DNA of 64,000 nucleotides from Candolleomyces eurysporus (lineage: Eukaryota > Basidiomycota > Agaricomycetes > Agaricales > Psathyrellaceae). Position numbers and translations under genes: made by a program. The stretch lies in contig JANBPK010000815.1 of assembly GCA_027579435.1 (NCBI GenBank), positions 81,205 through 145,204 on the forward strand. The letters run 5' to 3'. Below, one piece after another: positions 1 through 10,263 of this stretch. Under the pieces are notes generated by a model, which worked only from the letters and a program-made list of their open reading frames with translations, was not told the DNA's origin and made no database searches. Each line of letters starts with the position of its first letter. The first letter of the stretch is position 1.

Positions 1-315
1 ACAGCCGTTCCTGGCGACGCAGAAACAAGCAACGAGGACGACTATCGCACGGCATCATTGCCGTTTTGTAGGCAGCCCCTTTACTGGAAATCCTCCTTGT
101 CGGCGTATTTGAAAGCGTACAGTTTGACTATTGGCAACATTCCTCAATCGAGACGGGATACCCTGGGTAGCGGTGAATCGTTTGGGCTAGATGTTTTTCT
201 CGCACAAGGTGCCATGATCATAGGAGGGAAGGATGCCCAGGATGCCGTCGAAACTATTCAACAACTTCCCGGGATCGATGTGACACTCGTGCCATCTTGT
301 CCGATTTTCTGGTGA
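1..315 (+). CDS. C-terminal end of an unrecognised gene, cut by the left edge
   Basis: Frame 1 is open from base 1 to a stop at about 313-315, so this may be the 3' end of a gene that starts outside the window. The roughly 104 visible residues end in PSCPIFW. They include a possible short hydrophobic stretch (GLDVFLAQGAMIIGG) but no domain I recognise. There is no ATG in the visible frame, which fits a truncated 3' exon, but chance openness over 315 bases is also possible. No function is proposed. Confidence 0.25.
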   Translation, partial: TAVPGDAETSNEDDYRTASLPFCRQPLYWKSSLSAYLKAYSLTIGNIPQSRRDTLGSGESFGLDVFLAQGAMIIGGKDAQDAVETIQQLPGIDVTLVPSCPIFW

Positions 316-912
316 TTCCATAATGTCGTTGGATTAGAGGGAGGCGCACTTTTCGGTTCTATAGATGTATTGAAACGGAAAAAAGGATGATGTGGAGAGT
401 GCACACCGTGTGAGCGTGCACTCACCGCTTATCCGTTCCGTCTCCATTCTCCGGAACGGGAGTAGCTATCCCGATCCTTGTGAATATGGCTTATCACTAG
501 GTATAAAAGTAGTTTACCTACCTCCTGTGTTGATAGCTAGCTCTCCCCATAGCTCACTCCCCTTCCTTTCATTTCCCCTTATTCCTTATTCCGAATTTAT
601 GTTTTTTTTAATTCTTACCACTCCTCTAAGATCAGTCTAGTTACCCTCTAGGTCGATCTCTCGCGACCTTCCCTCGTCTAGATCGGTGGTTCGCACCCAC
701 CGTTCCTATCTGTCTTACAATGATTCCCCTCGATTTCCCAATCGTCTGACATGGTATACAAGAACTTATGCAGTAAATGGTACATACAAAACTACAATTC
801 TTACACAAATTTGATATACTCTTATACAACGTACAGTATCCTTGGACTATTGACAATTGCCCTGTTATATGTACGGATCGTTCGCTCCGACCGTTTCTTT
901 ACCATCAGAAAT
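316..912. other. intergenic, no gene seen
   Basis: Short overlapping frames on both strands with no recognisable family. The stretch is pyrimidine-rich around 540-700. It lies between the edge gene and the 3' end of the minus-strand F-box gene. Confidence 0.5.
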
Positions 913-2736
913 TCAGAATCCCATACCTGCCTTGTGCTGGCAGGCTGTTGAATGTGACATCGAGGAAAATTCAGGAAATTTCCTGGTGAGCCGTTGTGCG
1001 CTTGAACGGCTTGGCAGAACGCACGGCGGCGCAATTCGCATATCTAACCCGAGAAGTTGCTCTAGCTCACCCAATTCAAAAGCATCATTAGTTGATGCTT
1101 TCTCTGGAAGGTAATTGACAAGTCCACCTCGATCCCCATCCCCATAGTCCCTCTCTGGGTCCTGGACGTTGACGCCATTGGCGGTAAGCTTAAGACTCCT
1201 TGACCGCAAGAAAGCGCCTAAGGATTTCCACCGGTATGGCTGCCACCCTAAGGGAGCGCCGTTGGCCTGGGATGAAAAAGGTGAGAAAGGGTTGTTTTGG
1301 GGAAGATGGATGCAAAGGGAGGTCAAATGTGGGAAAAGCGTCGAGGTGTCGCGCGATAGGAACTCCTCCGAATCGTCGTACCATGTGTCTGTACAGAGCG
1401 ATTTCACGGATGATAGCACACCGAATAATTGGTTCAAGATTTTGTCGTTTGGGATAAGCCAGCTGTCGAGATGGAAGGCCTCGAATTGCTGTCCGATCTC
1501 TTGTATAAAGTTTATCAATTGTGGGAACGTCTCCCACCACTCTTGTCTCGCTGCTGCAGTTGCCCATCGCCGTTGGTCAGGAGCCTGAGAGGATATATAG
1601 AGGCTAATAAGGGCAGGAGCTTGGAGTTTGGAGAGCATGGAAAATGAGGTCAAACAGGATAAGGAAAGGAATCGGAGGTGTCGGAGGTTCAAGGTAGTCG
1701 CGTCGTTCAATCGATGGTTGGTAGTCATCGCAGAAAAAGTGAGGGACAACGCTTCCAAGCGGGGAAAGCCGACCAACGTTGGAAAGAAGGTATTGATGTC
1801 ATCGACCGTCAGTTGCAAAGTNGAGAGCCTTGAATATCCTCGCAGGACGTCCCANCTGAGAACTGACGCAGTTCCAAAGAAGGAGAGCGATTGAAGTTCG
1901 GGAAAAGACACCGGAACGATGTCANCTGGGTCGCTGGGCGCAATCGCTAAATTTGGACGAGCGCGGTCGAGGTATACAAGCAGGAAGTTGACTTTCCACG
2001 TCTCTCCACCTACAGCCCAACCCTTTAGCTTGATGTCGAAGAGTTTCAGAGGTAGGATTGATGTGTGGAGGGAAATCTCCCTCAAACGAGAGCGCTGAGA
2101 AAACAGGTACGCCAACCAGACGTCAGAAAAAAGGCAACTGAACCCCTGCTCTTCATCCGCAACANCCGTTAGATGCGCTGGGTGTCCCCGCCACTTGAAT
2201 CCCAGCTCGAGTGGCAATGCACTCCCCGAACGCTCAAAGTACTTTGAAACGCTCTGTATAACAGCGGGAACCTCTTCCTCGGGGTAATGATCGAAGTCGA
2301 CCCAGACGCTCGTCCACAAGGACTGCGTAGANAATGCGACATCTCTCCAGGTCCGACACACCGCGCGCAAATTCTTGAAATGTATACGATTTGTAGATTG
2401 GTTGTTCGGAGAAAGGAAGGAGGTGGATCCGGGGTTAACTGCGATCTGCAAGATCTCGGCCAGAATGTCGACTGGAAGTCCACGCCATGGTGAAAAAATT
2501 CGTAGGTATCCCTCTCTCGCTCCCTTGAGGGACTCGGCTCGTTCTTGAAGTCGAGTAAGCTGCGACTCGAGCGCCTCGATCTTGTGTTGGACCTTCTCCA
2601 GTTCTTTTTTGATGACATCTACTTGATGCCGGGCAAGCAGCGTTTCTTGCGGGGTCGGAACATCGTTGGACTTCATGATCTGGAGTAAAGAGTCCAAAAT
2701 AAAGATNGATTCTTGTGCCTTGACGCTCGATGCCAT
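913..2736 (-). CDS. F-box protein with N-terminal coiled coil
   Basis: Single-exon gene of about 607 codons if it starts at the ATG at 2736 (MASSVKAQE). An ATG at 2805 would add 23 residues that look like leader sequence. Residues about 30-75 form a charged heptad coil (QVDVIKKELEKVQHKIEALE). The F-box follows (WRGLPVDILAEILQIA ... LRAVCRTWRDVA ... LWTSVWV), which in this family binds Skp1 in an SCF ubiquitin ligase. The remaining 450 or so residues carry loosely leucine-rich stretches (FPELQSLSFFG, RLEALSLTF, LRHLRFLSLS) that would act as the substrate-binding side. This architecture is very common in Agaricomycetes; the substrate is unknown. Six N calls (2707, 2332, 2165, 1925, 1854, 1822) fall inside without breaking the frame. 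Confidence 0.75.
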   Translation of the reverse strand: MASSVKAQEXIFILDSLLQIMKSNDVPTPQETLLARHQVDVIKKELEKVQHKIEALESQLTRLQERAESLKGAREGYLRIFSPWRGLPVDILAEILQIAVNPGSTSFLSPNNQSTNRIHFKNLRAVCRTWRDVAXSTQSLWTSVWVDFDHYPEEEVPAVIQSVSKYFERSGSALPLELGFKWRGHPAHLTXVADEEQGFSCLFSDVWLAYLFSQRSRLREISLHTSILPLKLFDIKLKGWAVGGETWKVNFLLVYLDRARPNLAIAPSDPXDIVPVSFPELQSLSFFGTASVLXWDVLRGYSRLXTLQLTVDDINTFFPTLVGFPRLEALSLTFSAMTTNHRLNDATTLNLRHLRFLSLSCLTSFSMLSKLQAPALISLYISSQAPDQRRWATAAARQEWWETFPQLINFIQEIGQQFEAFHLDSWLIPNDKILNQLFGVLSSVKSLCTDTWYDDSEEFLSRDTSTLFPHLTSLCIHLPQNNPFSPFSSQANGAPLGWQPYRWKSLGAFLRSRSLKLTANGVNVQDPERDYGDGDRGGLVNYLPEKASTNDAFELGELEQLLGLDMRIAPPCVLPSRSSAQRLTRKFPEFSSMSHSTACQHKAGMGF

Positions 2737-5700
2737 CGTGAATGCGAAGATGAGAGTACAGTTATACGGTCGAGCCAGAACTGAATGAAGTGGATCAATC
2801 ACCAATTAATTGTCCGACGGTGGCTGCAACTCGAATTCAATGTCCGCATGCGTAACCCCTGCCCCAAGTCCGAGTTTGTAATCAGAGTAAACGTTCGTGT
2901 CTAGACTCTTTGAATCTTGAAGAGCGCATTGCCGATAATTCCTGTCCTCCCAAGCCACGGNCAAGGATAGTCTGTCTAGTCTACCGCATGAACTCCATGG
3001 GAGAATGCTCCCTGAACCCGTGGCACCAATAGTCTGAGATCTCTCTCTCTCTGTGAGCTAGGTGAGCATTCAATCACCAGAGCTCTGCATTGTGGCCATT
3101 GACGTCAGCACTAAAACGTTAGACTTGGAAAGATTCCGAAGGCGGGCATCANCCATTGAACGTGTCTGGAGGCAGCACTTCCTTCAGCGTGCAGGGTGAA
3201 TGACCTCTTCGGTCCGTCTTACCCTGTGGAGTCGACGGATCTTGTGAACATCCTGGGTGCAGCCCTACGACCCACCAAATAGCACCGAAAATTAATGGCC
3301 ATCGTCAGGAAGGATGGCTCCAGATATCTAGGTGCAAAGTCCGAAATGATAGCTATGGGCCCTGCATATCGTGACTTCTGTCCAATACACTTCGTTCCAG
3401 GCGGACGGTGGCTTTTTGCACAGGGGCTTTATTTATTGCGATGTGGGACTTAGGCTTCATCGTTTCGCCTGTCGTTGCGGACGTTGCTCTCGACACTGAA
3501 GCTTCCTCGCTGGTTTCTGACGAAGATGATAGTCTGGAGAACTGGGGGCTGAAGGATATGTCTGGACAGACACCGTGCACCAGTTCTTCCCCTCTTAATG
3601 GCACCGCGTCTCAGTTGAAAGGACGACCTAAGGATGTTTTGAGGCTCATGGCTCAAGCCCAGATTTCCAGCTCAGACCATTTCTGGTTAGTGCCTTCACG
3701 ATCAACACTCGTGCCGAAGTCGAGGTTGACTCGTATTGTCAAGGACAAAGCTCGGGTTGGATGCCGCTAGTTGGCGATGCTATCCTTGGATTACCACTGT
3801 GCGATCGGCTTTCCGATGAAGGCGGCCAGGAAAACGATACCCTGGACTTGTGGGGATGCTCCCACTTTCACTTGATGGCAATATCCAGAACCCTCAACCC
3901 CTCCAACAAGGCCGATACCGACCTCGTTGCTGTCAGCCTCCCAAGGATTTCCGATTTTCCACCTTTCGCGATGATATCTGGGGCCTGATCCTGCTGCCTC
4001 AAGCAACACACCGTTCAATAGCTTTTTTCCATCATGAAGGCTACGGCCAACTTCTGATGGCCACCCGTTCCTCACATTCACCCGAACGAAGGATAGGTGA
4101 GCCCGCNTTTTTTATGAGCCCGCAGGTCACAATAAAAAAAGAGAACGAGATAGATGTATGCGCTGTCCCTATAGCCACCAAGAAGCGTAATCGAGTGGAC
4201 TGAGCGACGCTGTTTTCGTATGCTGGTCGAATTGCCTACGGTTGTGTGATGCTATGCTTTACACGCGCGAAGGAGGAATGGAGATTCACATTCTTGATTT
4301 CCTAAGTTGATTCCTGGATCGTATGTACCGTCCATTCTCCAATGAATTTCTCCTTCTCTGCCCTTATTTGCGTTAGAGCGGGGTCACTTACCAAACCGTT
4401 TGGGAGTTAACGCTTGGCCAGCCCACAAGGGAATGGTGTCAAGAGTCAAGTGACGCACTGACCGACCCGGTGAACCGAATCCTGTCCTTTTCCAAACCAC
4501 GAGCTTGCCATGACCTCTGCTTCCGCGTTCCCGCCTCGGGAGTGAATTCTACTGGTGTGCCTTGAGTTCATTATCGGATAACTCAAGACGACAATTAATG
4601 TGTTTCTTCAGGTGTCATATGCAGAATCTGTCAATTGAGTGTCTCAATGGGGTCATAGTTATGTCAACCGTTGTTGTCGCGTAGATATGCGTGCTTCTCT
4701 AGGCACCATGCCTCATTGTACATACAAGCAGTCAGGCAAGAAAGAGGAACTTATATTGAGCCCGAAAGTACGTACACCCGCAGTTCGACCCAGGTGGCTC
4801 ATTCTTCTCACATCCAGACGGCTACATATAAATAAAGATGGTCAATTCAGACGGCGGTAAAAGCTCATATGATCCTACTGTGACGAGCAATACCCCTTTT
4901 CGAGTACTCCGTATCGGATTCACCTTACCAAGGCCGCAGNNTTGACGTGTAGGTCCATAATGGCGCTTTCCTGTCTCGTACGGAAACTCAAAAAGTACTT
5001 ACCGTTGAAGGGGATCTCAATGATCAGACGTTTTCGCGAACACGTCGGATGAGCTAGATTGACGCCTGTTTCTGAATTTGCTACCATGTGTATGGCACAT
5101 CATATGGAAGGCTCGACTTTCAAGGTCACCAATTAATTTGTTTGTCTCTGACTTACCAAGATATCAATCATCGCTCAATCAGCAAGCGCTTGGCATTCTT
5201 GAGGCACCCTTTCNCCGCTCCCAGCACGTCAGTCAGTCGTCCACTTTCCCCCCTACTTCAAGGNTATCTAAGGATTGTGGGCTCACGGTGAGAGCTGGTG
5301 AGAGCGATGAGTTCGGCACTGAAAGATTGAATTTTCGGCTCTCACCTGCGAGTCGTTACGCATATCGGATTTGGTTTAGACTATCTGGTTCATGCGAACA
5401 TAAGAGGGAAAATAGCGACTCTAGTCCCGTTTCATGGCTCAAGGATAACGGAACTCGGACGCTCGGAGAGTTAACCATGCAACCGGCTGACAGCGCCCAC
5501 GACCTTGTCGCCTGACTGCAGTTACGGCACCTCAACTTTCACTCTCACATCAAGTCATCCTGGTACACCCAAGCTCTTGGAACCCTATACTATCCCGTCA
5601 ACGAGGCGGTATTGGGCGTTCCGCTCGTTCCCAGTGTTTTGACCAATTCAGGGACGGTGGGGTCGAGCGGTCCGTGATGTGAGCNACAGTCCTTTGAATC

Positions 5701-6508
5701 TTCTTCTTTAGAGAGGTGATACACACCAGCTCTCAGTTGTGATAGGAAGGAGGTAAGTTGGCTTAGTATCAGTCAACGAAACAGATCTTTAACGGTCCCA
5801 ATGGGCATTGATGTGATCAGACCCGGCTGGCAGGGACCATGATCAAGCTGGCGTGTCGGATTTACTATACCACTTCTAACTCATCGTTCCCAGAGATGGG
5901 GTGCATGGACGTACAAGCGGTGGGATTGAAAAGCTTCTTTTCCATTGTAGGCCGTACAATGCCCCATTCATGCATCCAAGCGGATGTGTACAGCCCATTT
6001 AATTGGAATCGTGATGATGACGACCCACCTGCCTACCCGGTACACGAGCCTACAAAACCGGCCCTGCCCTTCACCTGCATCTGGGGAATCTGTGCCTCAA
6101 AGCTGCCCTGTCTTCTGCCGCCAGCGCTCCCACTCCAGCGACGTCTCTCAGGTTAGCCGCCGCGTTATTTCCACTCTCGCCGCTGAGATATCCATCTATC
6201 ACGGAGTGCCTGATCGTCTGGATTGTTGGCTGCCTGGCTTCTCTTTCTTCGCTCCCCCAGCTTCTCTCGAATTCAATCTCCTCGGCCCATTTTTTCTCTT
6301 TTGACGGCAACTACCAACTAGTAGGCTATCGTCGAGGTCGCCGCTAGCGACTGCTTTGCACTCGTTTCGCGCTGCAAACCGCGAACAAAGCGTCGAGATA
6401 AACGTCAAGTGAGTCCCCTGACACGTTACTCCCCTACTACTTTCTCACTTCCCTTCCATAAGCTTTGCCCGTCACCGACCCACCAACAGGGGGCTTCTTT
6501 TTCCAACC
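2737..6508. other. long intergenic region, no recognisable gene
   Basis: Frames of up to 145 codons occur (for example 3408-3770 plus, 3791-4081 minus, 5078-5515 plus), but none has a family signature, consistent splice sites or a conserved motif that I can see. Several N calls occur (2961, 3152, 4107, 4940-4941, 5214, 5265, 5685). The last few hundred bases (about 6,160-6,508) are pyrimidine-rich and probably hold the promoter and leader of the MFS gene that starts at 6509. Confidence 0.45.
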
Positions 6509-8839
6509 ATGTCGACTCGTAGCGCTTCTGATTCCCACAGTGTCGAGAGCAGCGGAAAGATTGAAAAGGATAATGGGGTCATCGAGAAATTGCCTCCCTC
6601 AGAGTACTATGCCGCCTCTGAAGGACTGACTCTCGAGAAAGAGGCAGCAGTGTCCAAGGAAGACATGGAGTTGGAGAGGAGAGCAAGTTTGAAGCTGGAT
6701 TTGACGCTGCTGCCGGTGATGACTATGTTCTATTTGTTGTCGTTCCTGGTGAGTTCCTTTTGCTTCACAGAGGTGGTATCGGCTAGCTGATATGAGCTTT
6801 GTTCAGGATCGGGCTAATATTGGTTGGTTTTGACCTCCGTGGTGCTTATCTATACCTGGATGTTTTGCTTACCGAATTTTGCAGGGAATGCGCGGGTAGC
6901 CGGTTTGCAACCCGCGCTTGGGTTAACAGATACAGAGTATCAGATTTGTGTAACAATTCTATATGTGTACGTTGGCTTACTTTGTATTTCTGGCATTCAC
7001 CGTCGCTAATCGGCAATCTGCTGGAACGTCCTACAGACCGTACATTCTCGCCGAGCTTCCATCCAATCTCCTCCTCCGAAGAATAGGACCCAACATCCTC
7101 ATGCCAACTATATTAACTGCGTGGGGGCTTGTCGTGACGTTCCAAGGTGCGTTTCATCCGAAATAACCTTGCATAGACTCCACTTAATCCAACCATCTGG
7201 TTATAGGCTTCGTATCATCGTACGCAGGCCTCTTGGTCGTTCGCTTTCTCTTGGGTTTGCTGGAAGGCCCCATGTTCCCTGGAATTGTGCTTTACTTGTC
7301 CGGATTCTATACCAGACGAGACCTTTCTCTCAGGCAAGTTTAAATATTCCTACTTAAAATCGAACTTTTATCTCACTCGATAATGATGCCGTACGTTTAG
7401 GATTGCGTACTTCTTCTCAGCTGCATCGCTTTCTGGTGCCTTCTCAGGGCTGCTTGCTGCAGCAATACAGAATATGGATGGGCTGGGAGGAAAGGAAGGC
7501 TGGGCATGGATTTTTATTCTCGTATGTATTTGGTTCAACTATTTATTCCATCTATCCCCGACGCGATACTTGGCGGTGATGGGTGGTTGAAAATGAATCT
7601 GAACTAACGGTCGTTTTATAGGAGGGCCTCTTTACCGTCCTAGTCGGAGTCGTTTCCTTCTTCCTGGTCCCAGCTACGCCACAGCACGCTTCGATACTCT
7701 CCCAAGCTGAGAAAGAGTATGTGCAATTTCTCGAATTCACACTTCTCACCGCTTAACTGGATTCTCGGTGCACTTTCAGTGCTCTCAAACGCCGCCTCGA
7801 GCGCGATAGACCACTTATCTCGACTAACGACGTCTTCAAGCCCAAAGAAGTCCTCAGGTCATTCCTCTCACCGCATGTCATCATTCTGTTTTTCGTGTTC
7901 TTCCTCGGGGGAACTCTCCTGTACGGTCTTGCCCTCTTCTTGCCTTCGATTGTCAGGCAGCTAGGGTTTGGCAGGACTGAGAGTCAGCTGTTGAGTGTAG
8001 GGCCATTTGCTGTCGGGTTTGTCGGTCAGTAAAGCTCCCTCCTCTCGATATTTATTTCAGGCAAAGTCGAAAAGAAAACTGATACGCGAGCCTCCTTTGG
8101 TCCTCTAGTTTCGGTCATCTCAGCGTGGTGGTCGGATCGGTATAACACCAGAGGTATACCATTGATTGCTATCTCGGCCTTATCAATTGCGGGATGGGCT
8201 TTGTTCCTCAGTAAGTGTTGTCCTCTTGATCACCGTCGTTTGCTGTCAAATCTGACCCTTGTACTGATGATATCCTCTAACTCCAGGCGCAGATAACAGG
8301 TTCGTCCTATATGGCGCACTCTACCTCATGGTTCCAGGAATCTATGGTGTATCGCCTGTGACCTGTGCATGGGTTGCGAATAACAGTGAGCCACACTTCC
8401 GAAGGGCGAGTAGTATCGCAATTGGATTTATGGCGACGAATGCTGTGGGTATCTCTCTCTCTCTCTCTCTCTCTCTCTCCAATCGATGATTTCTGAACGT
8501 TCGATTATCCGAATTCTGATAGGGTGGAATTCTCAGTACATGGCGCTTCCCGACAAAAGAGGGTCCTAAATTTACGAATACTGCTATAATGAACCTTGTC
8601 TTGTAAGAACCCTCCCCTTTTCCCCCTCCAACTATTTGCTTACCAACATCAACAGTGCGTGTGTAATGGTGGTCTTCACTATCCTCAACATGCTCTACCT
8701 TCACCGTCAAAATCAGCACAAAGTACGACATCGGCACGAGATTCTGAAACCGTATGCGACGGACGAGGAGCCAGAGGGAGGTGTGAGGGCATGGGTCGAG
8801 TTGGGGGACAAGCATCCTGATTTTAAGTATACACTTTAG
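6509..8839 (+). CDS. MFS transporter, Dal5/allantoate permease-like (anion:cation symporter family)
   Basis: Twelve exons give 520 codons including the stop: 6509-6748, 6807-6822, 6885-6966, 7037-7146, 7207-7333, 7401-7521, 7622-7716, 7780-8024, 8109-8210, 8287-8444, 8523-8602, 8656-8839. An acidic N-tail of about 65 residues precedes the membrane core. Helix 1 ends in FLDRANIGNARVAGL, the family hallmark, followed by YILAELPSNLLLRRIGPN, RFLLGLLEGPMFPGIVLYL and FSAASLSGAFSGLLAAAI. Length and order fit the fungal Dal5/Tna1 group of plasma-membrane permeases for allantoate, nicotinate or related organic anions; the substrate cannot be read from sequence. The second exon is only 16 bases. The fifth intron uses a GC donor (cag|gcaagt). 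A CT microsatellite lies in the tenth intron. No frame break is seen. Confidence 0.88.
8452..8479. repeat. (CT)n microsatellite inside an intron
   Basis: About 14 uninterrupted TC/CT units just downstream of the donor of the tenth intron of the MFS gene. It lengthens the polypyrimidine part of that intron and is likely to vary in length between strains. Confidence 0.9.
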
Positions 8840-10263
8840 GCCGTTACTAATATGTAGCATTTACTTCGTTCAATGAATTAACGTCTCAGATTCAAGAAGA
8901 GCTCGGTGGCCGCTGGCAGTGCCAGACGTTTGATCAGAGGGGTCGGACCGTTAGGGCTTGCGAGGTCTAGAACCACGAGGCTAAGGCCGCAGCCTCCACG
9001 AGATGAACGTCGTGTGTATGATTTCATTGCACGTCCATGTAGGTGTCGAAAGTAGCGACTTGGCCTCGTGCTTGGCCCTTTTTGTTTGGATCACACATTC
9101 TATCCAAACAACGCACTTCCCGCCTTCCGAGTCCTCCTTCCGACCCGGCCCTCCCCCATCTCCTGGTCCCCCTCCCTCGGCATCGATAACCACCAACCTT
9201 GCGAGCTTGATTTTTCGGGAGGTAAGCCTCCATCTAGCCTTTTCGTGCCACGGCACCTGCCTCTAGCCATCCGAGCGTCCCGAGTCACTGGCCAGTATTC
9301 CCCCTTGAACGCTCTACACAAGCACACAGCGAGGCAGTCCATGACTCGAGAGTATGGCCCCACCCCTGTGGCATAGTGCCGAAGCATGAGATGTACCCCG
9401 GCCTCTGTGTTGACGCCAATTGCGGCGGATTGGTTCAGCTGGGGAGAGTGTACCCCTCTTGCTGTAAAGGGCTGAGGGATAGAGCTAGAAGGAAAAGATG
9501 ATGAGGATAGCCAGCAGTGTCATATAGGCGGGGACTCAGCGTATGGGGGAGAGCTGGAGTCTCTATTGCCGCGTCTCAATCCTGAGAGCGGGGGAAGAAT
9601 CGTTTCTCCTTGAATCCTGGTATCAAGGCAGTCGTTATCCAGGACGACTCTCTGCAACCCGCGGATACTCCAAACGCTGCGCTCCGTGACGTCAGATGGC
9701 CAAGCGGACGATCCGATGGCACTTCTGATAGCCCGAAGAGGGAGGAAGTCGAAACAAATGCGAGGTGCTGGTCAAGATCGAGCAGGCTCTTCACGGCCCG
9801 ATGCAACTCAACGTTGTCGCAGGCTCAGGCGAAGATATCTCTGCATCTCCGACATATATCCTCTTTCTGCCTCAGTGACCAATTCAACCAGCTTATTTTG
9901 AATAGTCTGGACGACGGGTTTCGTGACGCCAGACGGCTACCGACCCCGCATACTGCCGTGCCCAAGCTGAACTTTCTCAACTACGGGAAAAAAGCTTCCT
10001 CTTGGGTAACGCTGCTCAGAAGGAGCTCGACATGGGAGTTGAGCGCTGTATCCTCTTGAATCTGTCGTTCGAGCCGGGCTGGTTGTCTCTCTAATTTATC
10101 TTACTATCTGAATGACCTATCCTGGGGTGCGCGTACAGAGAATATTGTCGGCACTCACTCTATTGACCGAAAACCCCACTCTCTCCCTCTAATGGTAGAC
10201 TGGAGGACAGCACGAATGATTATTGTGAGGGTTCAGAACGCTCAATCTGCAGGTGCGTATCAC
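8840..10263. other. intergenic with a possible decayed minus-strand coding remnant
   Basis: No intact gene. On the minus strand from about 10,060 to 9,450 one frame reads coding-like stretches (KLVELVTEAERGYMSEMQRY, then FDFLPLRAIRSAIGSSAWPS, then LQRVVLDNDCLDTRIQGE) broken by several stops. It may be a relic of a gene, perhaps of the F-box type, but I cannot identify it. The rest (8,840-9,450) shows nothing. Confidence 0.3.

Noticed and set aside
3408..4203. Frames of 117-120 codons between the F-box and MFS genes
   Set aside because: Antisense frames of similar length and no recognisable protein; insufficient support for a gene.
9003..9387. Overlapping frames of about 90-100 codons on both strands after the MFS gene
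   Set aside because: Mutually overlapping, Pro-rich, without introns or motifs; considered chance.
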